In this document: piece after piece, positions 19,013 through 29,205 of the stretch
Layout: every line of letters begins with the position of its first letter
Numbering within the stretch: the first letter of the stretch is position 1
NCBI RefSeq assembly: GCF_003491325.1
Contig: NZ_CP022881.1
Span: forward strand, 2,108,001 to 2,172,000
Length of the DNA: 64,000 bases
Direction of reading: 5' to 3'
DNA from: Staphylococcus sp. M0911
Lineage (GTDB): Bacteria > Bacillota > Bacilli > Staphylococcales > Staphylococcaceae
Notes under the pieces: model-generated
What the model was told of the DNA's origin: nothing
Databases searched by the model: none
What the model saw: the letters and a program-made list of their open reading frames with translations, nothing else
Position numbers and translations under genes: made by a program

Positions 19013-19684
19013 CTAATCATTGACAGATGATTCAAAATAAGAATCTAAAAATGTATAATGTGTACCATTCTTAATATTAAAGTAATTTTTACCGAAGTTA
19101 TCTAACAATGCGTGGAATTCATTCGCATCTTGGTTGGTAAATGTTGATGGTAATTGTATTTCTTTTTTAAATTTATCGTAACTATCGGTATTCGCATAAC
19201 CGAGTTTGGCATATAATCGTCTCGTGTAACTATCTGGGATAAACTCTACCCCACCAAAAATATACACGATCAATACATCCGCTGTTTCACTACCAATGCC
19301 TCGTATACTTAATAATTCTTTTCTAAGATCATCCCTGTATTGCGTAACAATACCATTATAATCAAAATGATGTTGATCTAACCATAAGAACAATGCATGA
19401 ATCGCTTTAGCCTTATTTTTATAGAAACCACTAGATTTAATCACCATTTGTAAGTCTTCTAATGGCATATTTAATATATATTTCGGGTTAAAATCCGTTG
19501 CTTCTTTTAATGATTGTAAAGCTAAATCAGCATTTCTCCAATTGGTGTTTTGAACAAGTATCGCTCCTAACATCATTTCAATGTTACTGTCTGCAGGCCA
19601 CCAATGTTGAGGACCCATATTTTGATATAAAATGTTATATAATTCTTCTGTTTGTAACAAAATATCCCCCATTTTCATAGTCAT
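19013..19684 (-). CDS. Endonuclease III-like DNA glycosylase (HhH-GPD)
   Basis: 223 residues of the HhH-GPD superfamily. The helix-hairpin-helix reads 'LLSIRGIGSETADVLIVYIFG' and the catalytic Asp follows in 'FIPDSYTRRL'. No C-terminal [4Fe-4S] cysteine cluster is present, which distinguishes it from classical Nth and fits the compact 'endonuclease III domain' subgroup found in staphylococci. Its likely role is base-excision repair of damaged or alkylated bases. It lies after argS but behind a terminator. Confidence 0.85.
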   Translation of the reverse strand: MTMKMGDILLQTEELYNILYQNMGPQHWWPADSNIEMMLGAILVQNTNWRNADLALQSLKEATDFNPKYILNMPLEDLQMVIKSSGFYKNKAKAIHALFLWLDQHHFDYNGIVTQYRDDLRKELLSIRGIGSETADVLIVYIFGGVEFIPDSYTRRLYAKLGYANTDSYDKFKKEIQLPSTFTNQDANEFHALLDNFGKNYFNIKNGTHYTFLDSYFESSVND

Positions 19685-19718
19685 AAAAACACCCTTATAA
19701 CCATAGAGCTATAAGGGT
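19685..19718 (-). terminator. argS terminator
   Basis: ACCCTTATA (19691-19699) and TATAAGGGT (19710-19718) form a perfect 9-bp stem, followed on the minus strand by GTTTTTA. Confidence 0.85.
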
Positions 19719-19734
19719 TTAATCAAATTTAATA

Positions 19735-21396
19735 TTACATTGTCTCCGGTGCAGATACGCCAACTAATGCTAATGCATTGTTTAAAGTAATTCTCACTGC
19801 TTCTACAAGCGCAATGTGTGCTTTTGTTTTTTCAATGTCATCTGTTAATACCTTTTCAGCATTATAGAATTTATGGAAGTGTGACGCTAAATCTTGAATA
19901 TAATTTGTCATACGGTGTGGTGCTCTTGAGTCTGCTGCACTTTCAATTGTTGGTTCAAACTCTGCTACTTTTTTCAATAATTCAATGGCTTTGTCATTAG
20001 TGATTTTTGAAAAATCAACGTCCGTACTTATTTCTATGCCTTGTTCTTTAGCTTGTTTTAATATAGAACAAATACGTGCATGACCATACTGTGCATAATA
20101 AACCGGATTATCTTGTGATTGTTCTTTGGCTAATTCCATATCAAAATCAAAGTGTGTATCCGGGCTACGCATTGTTAAGAAGTAACGAGCGGCATCTACA
20201 CCGACTTCATCCATAATTTCACGTAATGTAATAGCATTACCTGTACGTTTACTCATTTTAACTTCTTCGCCATTTTGCATTAGACGTACCATTTGCATAA
20301 TTTGAATTTCTAAGCGATCACTATCTACACCAAATGTTTCTAGAGATGCTTTCAAACGGTTGATATAACCGTGATGGTCAGCACCCATCAAATCAATTAA
20401 AATATCATTACCACGTTGTACTTTATCAAAATGATAAGCAATGTCAGGTAAGAAATAAGTGTAATTGCCATCTTTTTTGATTAACACTCTGTCTTTGTCA
20501 TCTTTAAAATCCGATGTACGTAACCAAGTTGCACCATCCGCTTCATATGTGTAACCTAAGTCATTCATTTTAGCTAATACTTCTTTAATCTCGCCTTTTT
20601 CATAAAGAGACGTTTCACTAAACCAATTATCAAAATGTGTATTGAAGTCTGATAAATCTTTCTTCAATTTAGACATTTCATAATCAACACCAAGTTGTCT
20701 AAATGTCTTCAGACGTTCGTCATCACTATAATCTTTGATTTCTGGGTGTTTATCCGCTAAATCTTTACCGATTTCAACGATATCTTTACCATTATAGCCA
20801 TCTTCTGGCATTTCATGACTGTTATCACCTAATGCTTCAAAGAAACGTGTTTCAATTGAACGTGCAAGATTTGAAATTTGATTACCGGCATCATTAATAT
20901 AATATTCACGTGTCACATGATAACCTGCTGCTATTAAAATATTAGCTAATGTATCACCAACTGCCGCATTACGCGCATGGCCAATATGCAAGTCTCCTGT
21001 TGGATTGGCTGATACATATTCAAGTAAAATATTTTTATTTTTAGATGCTTCTGCTTTACCGAACTGATCGCCTTTTTGAATAGCTTCTGGAATAATGTCT
21101 GTTAAATATTGGTTATCTAAATAAAAATTGATAAATCCTGGCCCAGCAATATCTACCTTTTTAACATGCGCTTTACTAGCATCTAAATGATCCACGATGG
21201 CTTGTGCAATTTCACGTGGATTACGTTTAGCTATTTTAGTAAGTACCATCGCAATATTCGTTGAATAGTCGCCATTTTTTACATCTTTAGGAATCTCTAT
21301 TTTAATTTCTGGAATATCACTTGCTAATTCAGCTTTTTTAATACTTGCTTCAATTTCTTCAACTAGCGTCTGTTTGACTTGTTCTATTATGTTCAT
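19735..21396 (-). CDS. argS: Arginyl-tRNA synthetase
   Basis: 553 residues, full length. Class I aminoacyl-tRNA synthetase of the arginine type: N-terminal Add-1 domain, the HIGH-like motif as '[12 protein letters not shown]' (about 130-141), the 'KMSKRTG' region (about 360-366) and a C-terminal anticodon-binding DALR domain containing '[17 protein letters not shown]'. It charges tRNA-Arg in the cytoplasm. It overlaps the upstream ywiB-like gene by one base (TAATG), an arrangement shared with Bacillus. Confidence 0.99.
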   Translation of the reverse strand: MNIIEQVKQTLVEEIEASIKKAELASDIPEIKIEIPKDVKNGDYSTNIAMVLTKIAKRNPREIAQAIVDHLDASKAHVKKVDIAGPGFINFYLDNQYLTDIIPEAIQKGDQFGKAEASKNKNILLEYVSANPTGDLHIGHARNAAVGDTLANILIAAGYHVTREYYINDAGNQISNLARSIETRFFEALGDNSHEMPEDGYNGKDIVEIGKDLADKHPEIKDYSDDERLKTFRQLGVDYEMSKLKKDLSDFNTHFDNWFSETSLYEKGEIKEVLAKMNDLGYTYEADGATWLRTSDFKDDKDRVLIKKDGNYTYFLPDIAYHFDKVQRGNDILIDLMGADHHGYINRLKASLETFGVDSDRLEIQIMQMVRLMQNGEEVKMSKRTGNAITLREIMDEVGVDAARYFLTMRSPDTHFDFDMELAKEQSQDNPVYYAQYGHARICSILKQAKEQGIEISTDVDFSKITNDKAIELLKKVAEFEPTIESAADSRAPHRMTNYIQDLASHFHKFYNAEKVLTDDIEKTKAHIALVEAVRITLNNALALVGVSAPETM

Positions 21397-21809
21397 TAGC
21401 CTAACTCCTTGTAATTTATTTCGTATTGGTATGAACCCATCTTCTCTTCATTTTGAAATAATTCGTAATGTACTTTCAGTTTACCACCATCTGGGGTAAC
21501 AAAATGTAGAATACTTAACGTTTTAACATTTAACGGAATACGGCCTGCAGGTATATCATAAAATGTAGTTGTTTCAGCACCTTCTACAAAATGAAAGTTC
21601 ATATTAATATCGCCTTTTCGAATCAATTTTACGCCATCTTCTTCTATTTTAATGGTTACGTTAACATTGGCATCATCTATATGTTCAGTATATCTAATGA
21701 TGTGAGATTGGCGTTTGTGCCATGATCCTTCAGTAGTAAAATCAAACTTCTCTTTTTCGCCATTTTGTTTAATTATCTGTTTCGTTTGGATTTTAACATT
21801 ATTTTCCAA
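21396..21809 (-). CDS. YwiB/DUF1934 family beta-barrel protein
   Basis: 137 residues, almost entirely beta-strand in pattern, with the DUF1934 signature of an eight-stranded lipocalin-like barrel ('[17 protein letters not shown]', '[22 protein letters not shown]'). Family members sit directly before argS in Bacillus and Staphylococcus. The stop and the argS start share a base, so expression is coupled. The biochemical role is not established. Confidence 0.88.
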   Translation of the reverse strand: MENNVKIQTKQIIKQNGEKEKFDFTTEGSWHKRQSHIIRYTEHIDDANVNVTIKIEEDGVKLIRKGDINMNFHFVEGAETTTFYDIPAGRIPLNVKTLSILHFVTPDGGKLKVHYELFQNEEKMGSYQYEINYKELG

Positions 21810-21911
21810 TTTACTACTCCCTTATCCTACACAATAATACATGATATTATAGCATAATTGCCCTATTGCTTGTAGTATTGGGGGATTTAATTTATTAATA
21901 AATATAAAAAG

Positions 21912-21936
21912 CGGATAAGCCAAAAATAGCTTATCC
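21912..21936 (-). terminator. Terminator after the small membrane ORF
   Basis: GGATAAGC (21913-21920) and GCTTATCC (21929-21936) form an 8-bp stem, followed on the minus strand by GCTTTTTATA. Confidence 0.75.
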
Positions 21937-21948
21937 ACTCATTTCATA

Positions 21949-22083
21949 CTATCTAACCTCAATAACATCTTCTAATGATTCTATGTCAACAATATGTCTT
22001 TGATATTTACTTTTTACAAGTTGATACTTATAGAAATATACGATGCCGAAAATCAGTGCTGTCATGAATATTAATTTATTCAT
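21949..22083 (-). CDS. Small single-pass membrane protein (44 residues)
   Basis: A short frame of 44 codons, supported by a GAGGT ribosome binding site 7 bases before the ATG and a terminator directly after the stop. The N-terminal 18 residues form a hydrophobic helix ('LIFMTALIFGIVYFY'), followed by a basic patch 'KSKYQRH' and an acidic tail 'DIESLEDVIE'. This is the layout of a small membrane-anchored protein with a cytoplasmic tail. I do not recognise a family. Confidence 0.65.
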   Translation of the reverse strand: MNKLIFMTALIFGIVYFYKYQLVKSKYQRHIVDIESLEDVIEVR

Positions 22084-22177
22084 TTTTTTACCTCATATTC
22101 TATAATGATATTTATTTCTTTTTTTATATTATCATCATCATAACTATGAGTAAATATGATTTATCTACGTTTATTAA

Positions 22178-22570
22178 TTATTGAAAGGCACCATCTTTAT
22201 AAATCACTTTTTCCTTATTACCATCAATAAATTGATTGTAATTGTCATTTTGGAAGTCCGTTAATAACGCTTTAGACGTACCGTATTTTAGTATGCCACC
22301 GTCAGTAATGATTTGCATTTTCCTAAATAGCAAACCATCTTTGAGACGAATTTCTTTTAACGGTTCATAATCTAAAATGTCAGCGTCTCTAATTTCAAAT
22401 GTTTTAAATGCAATAGTTAAACATGCCAACGTTTCTTCCCCTAAATAATAGACATGCAAATCTTCTTGTTTATGTTGTCCCACTAGAAGTCTACCTTTAA
22501 CAAAGGTGTATTCCGGAAATTTCAATTCTAAAAAATCAATCAGTTCTTCTTCTTTTAATTTGAATTGCAT
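22178..22570 (-). CDS. Conserved hypothetical soluble protein
   Basis: 130 residues without signal peptide or membrane segment. The middle part alternates short strands ('LHVYYLGEETLACLTIAFKTFEI', 'LLFRKMQIITDGGILKYGTSK'), compatible with a PH-like or split-barrel fold, which is only a guess. The start follows AGGGGATGGG. It is a single-gene unit preceded by a strong bidirectional terminator. No function can be assigned. Confidence 0.7.
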   Translation of the reverse strand: MQFKLKEEELIDFLELKFPEYTFVKGRLLVGQHKQEDLHVYYLGEETLACLTIAFKTFEIRDADILDYEPLKEIRLKDGLLFRKMQIITDGGILKYGTSKALLTDFQNDNYNQFIDGNKEKVIYKDGAFQ

Positions 22571-22700
22571 AAACCCATCCCCTATTCTCTTTTTGATTGT
22601 ATATCAATAATACATTTGCATATATAATAATATTATATTGTATATAAAATTCAATGTTTATTTTTATGTTTTTAAAACCACTTGTAATCGTAATTATATT

Positions 22701-22745
22701 AAACTAACCTCGCGATAATGTACTAATATCGCGAGGTTAGTTTTT
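22701..22745. terminator. Bidirectional terminator after the YwhD-like gene
   Basis: A 17-base perfect inverted repeat (22701-22717 with 22727-22743) has GC-rich centre CCTCGCGATA and is flanked by A and T runs. It ends the minus-strand gene at 22751. Confidence 0.92.
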
Positions 22746-22750
22746 GTGCT

Positions 22751-23260
22751 TTATCCCAATGCCTTAAACAATTCTTCTGTAGAGTTGTTCCACATTTCTT
22801 CATTATGATTTTGTAAAAATGTTTTTAATACTTTTTTATTGTCTTCACCAATATGGTCGATAATAATTTGATGTTTCATTGATTTATCCATCATATTAAC
22901 GTGTTCTGGCATACTCTTATATCCACGTCTAATACTTTTGTTTACTAATAAGTAACATGCCGTTACACCTGCATAATAAGGACCGTTTTCGCCTCTTTCA
23001 GTTGTAACCCAACATAACCAGTATTCTTTAGCTTCTTCGCCTTCTACTTCTGATTTATCTGTAATCCATTTTACGCCTTTTTCAACTTTGGCACGGGCAT
23101 GCATACCACCAATATCAACAAAAGCTTCTTGATTCTCAACATCTATAAAGACAGGCGCAATATTATCTAAACTAATTGAACCGATATTTGTACCTTTATG
23201 GCCATCTAATGGGTCATTTTTTATGATGTTAAAATTAAATCCTTTTTTCTCAGTCACCAT
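22751..23260 (-). CDS. YwhD family protein
   Basis: 169 residues from the ATG at 23260; the frame extends to 23278, but those codons are the ribosome binding site GAGGAGGTACCG itself. Matches the Bacillus YwhD family in length and in features such as 'GTNIGSISLDNIAPVFID', 'DIGGMHARAKVEKG' and 'GPYYAGVTACYLLVN'. It is soluble with no catalytic motif that I can point to, and its role is unknown. It sits next to the HD-phosphohydrolase gene, as in related Firmicutes. Confidence 0.85.
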   Translation of the reverse strand: MVTEKKGFNFNIIKNDPLDGHKGTNIGSISLDNIAPVFIDVENQEAFVDIGGMHARAKVEKGVKWITDKSEVEGEEAKEYWLCWVTTERGENGPYYAGVTACYLLVNKSIRRGYKSMPEHVNMMDKSMKHQIIIDHIGEDNKKVLKTFLQNHNEEMWNNSTEELFKALG

Positions 23261-23327
23261 CGGTACCTCCTCATACAATTTTCAACTGATTACTATATTA
23301 AATGAGCTAGCACATTCTATCAAACCA

Positions 23328-24626
23328 TTAATTTAATTCATTTAATAGATTGATAATAGAGCCTTTAATCATGTCATCTTCAATATTTAAAACTAATTCT
23401 TTAGGGTAGTACAATTTATAATCTTCTCTATTAATTCCTGTAATACTATTTATCACTAGGGATTGATTACTAATTTCTCTTATCGTACCATCTCGTCTTA
23501 ATAAATGAATTGGTTTACGATTGGAACCCGGTCTATCATAATCATAAGGCAAGTCAGAAAATGATTCGCTCACGAAATAATAATCCGGATTAATACCACC
23601 TGCTTCAAACAATTCTTGAAGTTCAGAGATGGTAATAATCGAACCATCAAATGGAATGTATTTAAATAAATCACGATTAATAAAACGACGTGATAAATCA
23701 CTTAAAATCTCGTCATCTTCATCAATCCATTTTTTCAAATAATATAAGACAACCGCTTCATCTAAATCTACATATTGTTGAATTGTCATTGTGCCTTCAA
23801 AGAATGGAATAAAATCTTCTGGTGATTTTTTAAATTGATAACCTTCATTATATAATTGCTTTGCTCTTTTCAAACAATTATTAAGCAATACTTCTCCACC
23901 TCGACTAACTGGATGGAAATAAATTTGCCAATACATTTGATAACGACTCATGATAAAATTTTCAACTGCATGCATACCGCTTTCTTTAATTAACACTTCG
24001 TCTTTTGATGGACGCATTAATCGTAATATACGTTCCATATCAAACGCACCATAAGACACGCCAGTAAAATACGCATCGCGTTGTAAATAGTCCATTCTAT
24101 CAGCATCAATTTGAGACGATATCATAGAAATAACTAGTTTATTGTGATGTGTTTTATTAATCACATCTGCCACTTCTTGAGGAAATGTATCTGACACACG
24201 ACTTAGCACTTCATTTACTTCAGTATCACCTGTAATAATCGCCTGAGTAAACGCTTCGTGATCCGTATTGAAAATCTTTTCAAAACTATGAGAGAAAGGG
24301 CCATGACCCAAATCATGTAACAATGCAGCACATAAAGCAAGAGGACGATCATTGTTATCCCACGTGTCACGCCCTTCAAACGTTTCATCTATCATGCGTC
24401 GAACAATTTCATACACACCTAAAGAGTGACCGAAACGACTATGTTCAGCAGTATGAAAGGAAAGATATAATGTACCAAGTTGCTTTATTCTACGTAATCG
24501 TTGAAATTCTTTCGTCTTAACTAAATCCCAAATCAATTGATCTTTAACGTGAATATATCTATGTATAGGATCTTTAAATACTTTTTCCTCTGCTAATTTA
24601 CTCGTTGTATACAATGATTGTGTCAT
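23328..24626 (-). CDS. HD-domain phosphohydrolase (YwfO-like)
   Basis: 432 residues. An N-terminal HD domain shows the metal-binding set 'HSRFGHSLGV' (His near 61-66), 'ALLHDLGHGPFSHSFE' (HD pair near 108-109) and a downstream 'DRMDYLQRDAY' Asp. The C-terminal half is the extension seen in dGTPase/YwfO-type (deoxy)nucleoside triphosphohydrolases. It probably hydrolyses (d)NTPs or related nucleotides. The ribosome binding site is AAAGGAGG. Confidence 0.88.
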   Translation of the reverse strand: MTQSLYTTSKLAEEKVFKDPIHRYIHVKDQLIWDLVKTKEFQRLRRIKQLGTLYLSFHTAEHSRFGHSLGVYEIVRRMIDETFEGRDTWDNNDRPLALCAALLHDLGHGPFSHSFEKIFNTDHEAFTQAIITGDTEVNEVLSRVSDTFPQEVADVINKTHHNKLVISMISSQIDADRMDYLQRDAYFTGVSYGAFDMERILRLMRPSKDEVLIKESGMHAVENFIMSRYQMYWQIYFHPVSRGGEVLLNNCLKRAKQLYNEGYQFKKSPEDFIPFFEGTMTIQQYVDLDEAVVLYYLKKWIDEDDEILSDLSRRFINRDLFKYIPFDGSIITISELQELFEAGGINPDYYFVSESFSDLPYDYDRPGSNRKPIHLLRRDGTIREISNQSLVINSITGINREDYKLYYPKELVLNIEDDMIKGSIINLLNELN

Positions 24627-24699
24627 GTAATACCTCCTTTTTATAAGAGACTTTCGTCAATGCCTCTACCTTTGCTTTGATATATTGATGGCAAACGTC

Positions 24700-25176
24700 T
24701 TAGAACGTCTTTTTCATTAAAGCCAAATTCATAACTTCGCCATACATTTCAGGTTGATATGAGCGAATCGTTTCAAATCCTTGTTCTTTATAGAAGTGAA
24801 TGCCTTCATCATTTTGATTATCAACTTCCAAATAAACTGTATCGTATTGGCCTTTAAATGCCTCTAATCCCTTTTCTAATAGATGTGTACCATATCTTTT
24901 ATGTTGAGATTCAGGATGTACATAATGTGCTGACAAATATAATTCTTCTCCATAAATAAAATTAGCAAAACCAACAATTTCTTCGTCTTCTTCGGCAACT
25001 AAAAAGAGTTGTTCTTGCATGCGTTTCTTCAAATGTTCTTCATTATATGAAGCTGCTAATAATTCATTGATCGTACTTGCAGCATAAATATTTAAATACG
25101 TATTGTACCAAGCCTTTGTTGCGACATCTCTAATTGCTACCGCATCGGCACTTGTTGCTTCTCTAACTCTATACAT
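24700..25176 (-). CDS. GNAT family N-acetyltransferase
   Basis: 158 residues from the ATG at 25176, placed 5 bases after GGGGAGA; the frame is open to 25200. GNAT order is seen: 'VREATSADAVAIRDVA' (beta1-alpha1), 'LFLVAEEDEEIVGFANF' (beta2-beta3), the acetyl-CoA loop 'ESQHKRYGTHLLEKGL' (Q/RxxGxG/A type) and 'VYLEVDNQNDEGIHFYKEQGF'. It transfers an acetyl group to an amine; the substrate is unknown. Confidence 0.88.
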   Translation of the reverse strand: MYRVREATSADAVAIRDVATKAWYNTYLNIYAASTINELLAASYNEEHLKKRMQEQLFLVAEEDEEIVGFANFIYGEELYLSAHYVHPESQHKRYGTHLLEKGLEAFKGQYDTVYLEVDNQNDEGIHFYKEQGFETIRSYQPEMYGEVMNLALMKKTF

Positions 25177-25371
25177 GTATGTCTCCCCTAACAATTCCAA
25201 GTTATTAATAAATGTATTATATCACATATATATCCTATTCATTTAATAGAGTGAATTAAACGTTTTGTACTTATATATTTTTTAAAAGTATTTATGAAAA
25301 CATCTATCATTTTTATAAATCGGTTTTTTTAATGATCCCTCTACTGTTGAAACAACTCATAAAATATTAAG

Positions 25372-25412
25372 ACCCCCGATACATTAAGTTATAGTAAAGG
25401 GGGGTATTAAGT
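25372..25412 (-). terminator. Possible terminator of the GNAT-side intergenic region
   Basis: CCCCC near 25374-25378 can pair with GGGGGG near 25398-25403 across a 20-base loop, with an adjacent A/T-rich tract. The stem is short, so this is a weak call. Confidence 0.35.
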
Positions 25413-25432
25413 CATTACCTATTTAAACAATC

Positions 25433-25981
25433 TTAAGAATTGCTTTGACTAAATTTGTTATTCCATTCTTTAGCTCTTTCTAAAGCGTAGGTGTCTTTCA
25501 TAATGTCTCCAGGTCTTTCGGCCGTGCCAACAATATAGCCTGCTAATTCGCCACCAATAAATTCTAATGTATATTTCATTTGAGCAATACATGGCTTGGC
25601 TTTAACTTTCGGACAATCGCCACCCACTAAAATTAATCTAAATTCTTTTTTAGACATCACTTCTTTAAAATCTGAATATCTTGGATCTACCATCGATTCA
25701 GACCAATGATCAATAAAAGCTTTCATTGAAGCTGATACACTGTACCAATAAATCGGTGACGCAAAGATAACGACATCACTATCTAATACAGTTTGTATGA
25801 GTTGTTCGTAGTCATCAGAATATGTCTCAATATTTTTATTATCATGACGCACATCTCTTACTGGATTCAATTGATATTTAGTAAGATCTAACCACTGGTG
25901 TTCAACATTTTCTAGAGCATATTTTGTGAGTTGTGCAGTATTGCCTTCTGGACGACTCCCACCAAATAATACCGTAATCAT
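25433..25981 (-). CDS. Flavodoxin-fold NAD(P)H-dependent oxidoreductase
   Basis: 182 residues of the NADPH-dependent FMN reductase/flavodoxin-like fold. The FMN phosphate loop is 'GGSRPEGNTAQL' (residues 7-18) and the flavin-stacking loop 'ASPIYWYSVSASMKAFIDHW' (74-93). A 'GGDCPKVKAKPCIAQ' insertion with two Cys lies near the third loop. It likely reduces quinones, nitro-compounds or disulfides. A second, distinct FMN reductase occurs at 59848. Confidence 0.87.
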   Translation of the reverse strand: MITVLFGGSRPEGNTAQLTKYALENVEHQWLDLTKYQLNPVRDVRHDNKNIETYSDDYEQLIQTVLDSDVVIFASPIYWYSVSASMKAFIDHWSESMVDPRYSDFKEVMSKKEFRLILVGGDCPKVKAKPCIAQMKYTLEFIGGELAGYIVGTAERPGDIMKDTYALERAKEWNNKFSQSNS

Positions 25982-26112
25982 TCATTATTCCTCCTATATC
26001 ATTTCAGTTTGAAACGCTTTCATTTATTCAATATCTTTCCTTACCCGTTTATAAAAGTTTTATGTATGTATTGAGCAAAATATTGTTATTATCCAAAGAT
26101 AATTTTTCCATT

Positions 26113-26156
26113 AAAAAAATACCCGTAAAAAACTATGTGCTAGTTCCTTTACGGGC
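26113..26156 (-). terminator. Terminator of the aldo/keto reductase gene
   Basis: ACCCGTAAA (26121-26129) pairs with TTTACGGGC (26148-26156). The minus-strand side runs into ATTTTTTT (26113-26120). Confidence 0.85.
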
Positions 26157-26203
26157 ATATTCTAAAAAAGTTAGTGACTCAAATGATTTCATGACTTTCA
26201 ATA

Positions 26204-27142
26204 TTATTTATTAATCGGGAATAATGAATCAATTTGATTAATTTCATCTTGAGATAATTCGACATTAGCTGCATCAATATTTTCTATCACTTGTTCTGCA
26301 CGTTTAGCTCCAGGGATAACAACGTCTAATGCAGGACGAGTTAAGTAAAATGCTAAAACGATATTAGCAATAGAAGTTTGATGCGCTTCGGCGATATCTT
26401 TAAGTTGATTGACACGACGCACGTTATCTTTAAACACTTCTGGTTTAAAGTCTCTTCTTGTCGCACGGTGATCATCAAATGTTGTATCTTCATCATACTT
26501 ACCAGCTAGAATACCAGAAGCTAATGGGAAATATGGTACAAATGTAATTTGATTTTCTGCTGCATATTGCATCACTTCTTCATTTTCTCTATGCAATAAA
26601 TTATATTCTAACTGCACAACATCTACATAGCCATCTTTATTAGCCTCTTTCAATTGGTCTAATGTAAAGTTAGATACACCAATTGCTTTGATTTTCCCTT
26701 CTTCTTTTAGCTCTTGTAAAGCAGCGACAGCTTTGTCTTTTGGCGTATTATCATCTGGGAAATGAATATAATACAAGTCTATATAGTCAGTTTGTAGACG
26801 TTTCAAACTGTTTTCAACTTGTTGTTTAATAAATTCAGGGTCATTATTTTGTTGTACATTATCATCTTCATCGAAATAATGAGATCCTTTGGTAGCAATT
26901 TTAACCTGTTCTCTTGGATATTCTTTGACTACTTCTCCAACTAATTCTTCAGAACGCTCTGGACCGTATATATAGGCTGTATCAAGTAAAGTAATACCAT
27001 GATCTATTGCTTTTCTTACAACTTCTTTTCCTTGTTCCTCATCTAAATTTGGATATAAGTTGTGTCCACCAACTGCATTTGTACCTAATGCAATAGGGAA
27101 AACTTTAACATCTGATTTACCTAAAGTGACTTCTTTAGCCAT
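26204..27142 (-). CDS. Aldo/keto reductase
   Basis: 312 residues from the ATG at 27142; upstream ATGs at 27169 and 27151 are too far from or too near AAGGAGAG. AKR motifs: '[17 protein letters not shown]' with catalytic Asp and Tyr, 'KIATKGSH' with the catalytic Lys, '[12 protein letters not shown]' with His, and the NADP-binding '[13 protein letters not shown]'. It is a cytoplasmic NADPH-dependent carbonyl reductase of the YhdN/YajO type; its physiological substrate is unknown. Confidence 0.92.
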   Translation of the reverse strand: MAKEVTLGKSDVKVFPIALGTNAVGGHNLYPNLDEEQGKEVVRKAIDHGITLLDTAYIYGPERSEELVGEVVKEYPREQVKIATKGSHYFDEDDNVQQNNDPEFIKQQVENSLKRLQTDYIDLYYIHFPDDNTPKDKAVAALQELKEEGKIKAIGVSNFTLDQLKEANKDGYVDVVQLEYNLLHRENEEVMQYAAENQITFVPYFPLASGILAGKYDEDTTFDDHRATRRDFKPEVFKDNVRRVNQLKDIAEAHQTSIANIVLAFYLTRPALDVVIPGAKRAEQVIENIDAANVELSQDEINQIDSLFPINK

Positions 27143-27236
27143 AATAGACATCTCTCCTTCAGTGATCATATATTTAATATTTACCCTAATTTAAATCTAA
27201 TCATACATAAGGAAATCGCTACTTTATTATTAACAA

Positions 27237-27325
27237 AAAAAGAGGTCTGACAAAAGTTTTGTGCATTTGAAACGCTTTAACAGTGTCCCAAAAGCAGGAT
27301 TTTGTCCCGACCTCTTCATTCATCA
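27237..27325. repeat. Intergenic repeat/hairpin element, copy 2
   Basis: GAGGTCTGACAAAA at 27242 is inverted at TTTGTCCCGACCTC (27301-27315), forming a terminator-like element between the aldo/keto reductase and DUF1450 genes. It shares the words 'GTCCCAAAAGCAGGATT' and the outer 'GAGGTCTG-ACAAAAG' with the element at 7935-8222. Confidence 0.6.
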
Positions 27326-27329
27326 TATA

Positions 27330-28020
<691 letters not shown>

Positions 28021-28023
28021 AGA

Positions 28024-28114
28024 ACATAAAAAAACAACCTTTTTAAATGAAAAACTCAATGACCATCTAAAAGATGAGATAGATGATCATTAATTATCAT
28101 TGTAAAGATTGTTT
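28024..28114 (-). terminator. Terminator of the mevalonate kinase operon
   Basis: On the minus strand AACAATCTTT pairs with AAAGGTTGTT (one G.U) and runs into TTTTTTT (28028-28034). An inner stem CATCTA/TAGATG lies between them. It is placed directly after the mvaK2 stop. Confidence 0.75.
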
Positions 28115-28116
28115 CA

Positions 28117-29193
28117 TTATTGTCCGTGATAGATTTTAAATTGTAATGGTTTGATATCATTCTCTATCCATTCATCGTAAATCTTTTGTTTATCTACATT
28201 TTGATGAATAATAGTGATACCGCAATCGCCACCACCTGCACCTGATGTTTTAGCAGCGCCACCATGCTTTTCAGCAATATCACATAATGATTTTAATTTA
28301 TCCGTTTCAATATCAACTGATGCTTGGTCATCCATCTTACGAATGATAGCGCGATTTTGACGAATCATTTTTTGTACGCCTTTAATATTGTTGGTCTTAA
28401 ATGCATGAATTAAATATTCAACACATTGATGAGAATGATCTAAGAACTCACCATAAAAAGCCGGGTCCGCTTTTAGTCGTTTAACTTCGCTTACTAAATG
28501 CGGTGATGATGCAGGTGATCCAGTCCAACCGATCAGAACTTCCATATTTTCTGGTGCCTGTAATGGCTCGATATGTAGACCAGGCCAGTTCTTCTCTAAC
28601 ACTGTGTTGACCGATGTTGTTTCGATTTGTTGTTTCACCCAATCATGATCAAACGTACTATACGCTAGCCAACCACTATAAACACTTACTGCAATATCGC
28701 CACAAGAACTTAAACTTTGTAATTTCATATTTGAAATAACAGCTAATTTATAAATATAAAGATTGGATAATTCTAGTCCATAAAATTCATTCAATACTTT
28801 AACTACTGAAACTAGCACTGCTGCACTCGATCCAAGTCCATATTTATTACCATTCGCATCATCTAAGTTACTGTCTATCGTTAAATGAAAGTGTTTTAAC
28901 GGAATCTCACAACTTTTGGCATATTGCTCAAATACCTCTATTGCTGTAACAACATAATTTAGTTGTTTGGCAGCTTGAGGGTCAGAAATGACAATACTAT
29001 CCTCATCTCTATAAAAAGTGACCGGTTCATGATGTAATGTCTTTGAGTGTATCGTACCTTCAACTTGTGTAGAAGGTTCAATAGTAGCTGTAACAAAGCG
29101 GTTTAGTGCAATTAAGACAGACTTATACCCTGGTTCTGTAACTGCATATTCACCAGCTATATAAAGTTTACCGGGTGCTTTGACCTGAATCAT
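28117..29193 (-). CDS. mvaK2: Phosphomevalonate kinase
   Basis: 358 residues, normal length for Gram-positive MvaK2. GHMP kinase motifs: N-terminal 'APGKLYIAGEYAV' (residues 6-18), ATP loop 'YGLGSSAAVLVSV' (about 118-130) and C-terminal 'KTSGAGGGDCG'. It phosphorylates phosphomevalonate to the diphosphate in the mevalonate route to isopentenyl diphosphate. It is the last gene of mvaK1-mvaD-mvaK2, 12 bases after mvaD. Confidence 0.98.
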   Translation of the reverse strand: MIQVKAPGKLYIAGEYAVTEPGYKSVLIALNRFVTATIEPSTQVEGTIHSKTLHHEPVTFYRDEDSIVISDPQAAKQLNYVVTAIEVFEQYAKSCEIPLKHFHLTIDSNLDDANGNKYGLGSSAAVLVSVVKVLNEFYGLELSNLYIYKLAVISNMKLQSLSSCGDIAVSVYSGWLAYSTFDHDWVKQQIETTSVNTVLEKNWPGLHIEPLQAPENMEVLIGWTGSPASSPHLVSEVKRLKADPAFYGEFLDHSHQCVEYLIHAFKTNNIKGVQKMIRQNRAIIRKMDDQASVDIETDKLKSLCDIAEKHGGAAKTSGAGGGDCGITIIHQNVDKQKIYDEWIENDIKPLQFKIYHGQ

Positions 29194-29205
29194 TCTATCA
29201 TTTCC

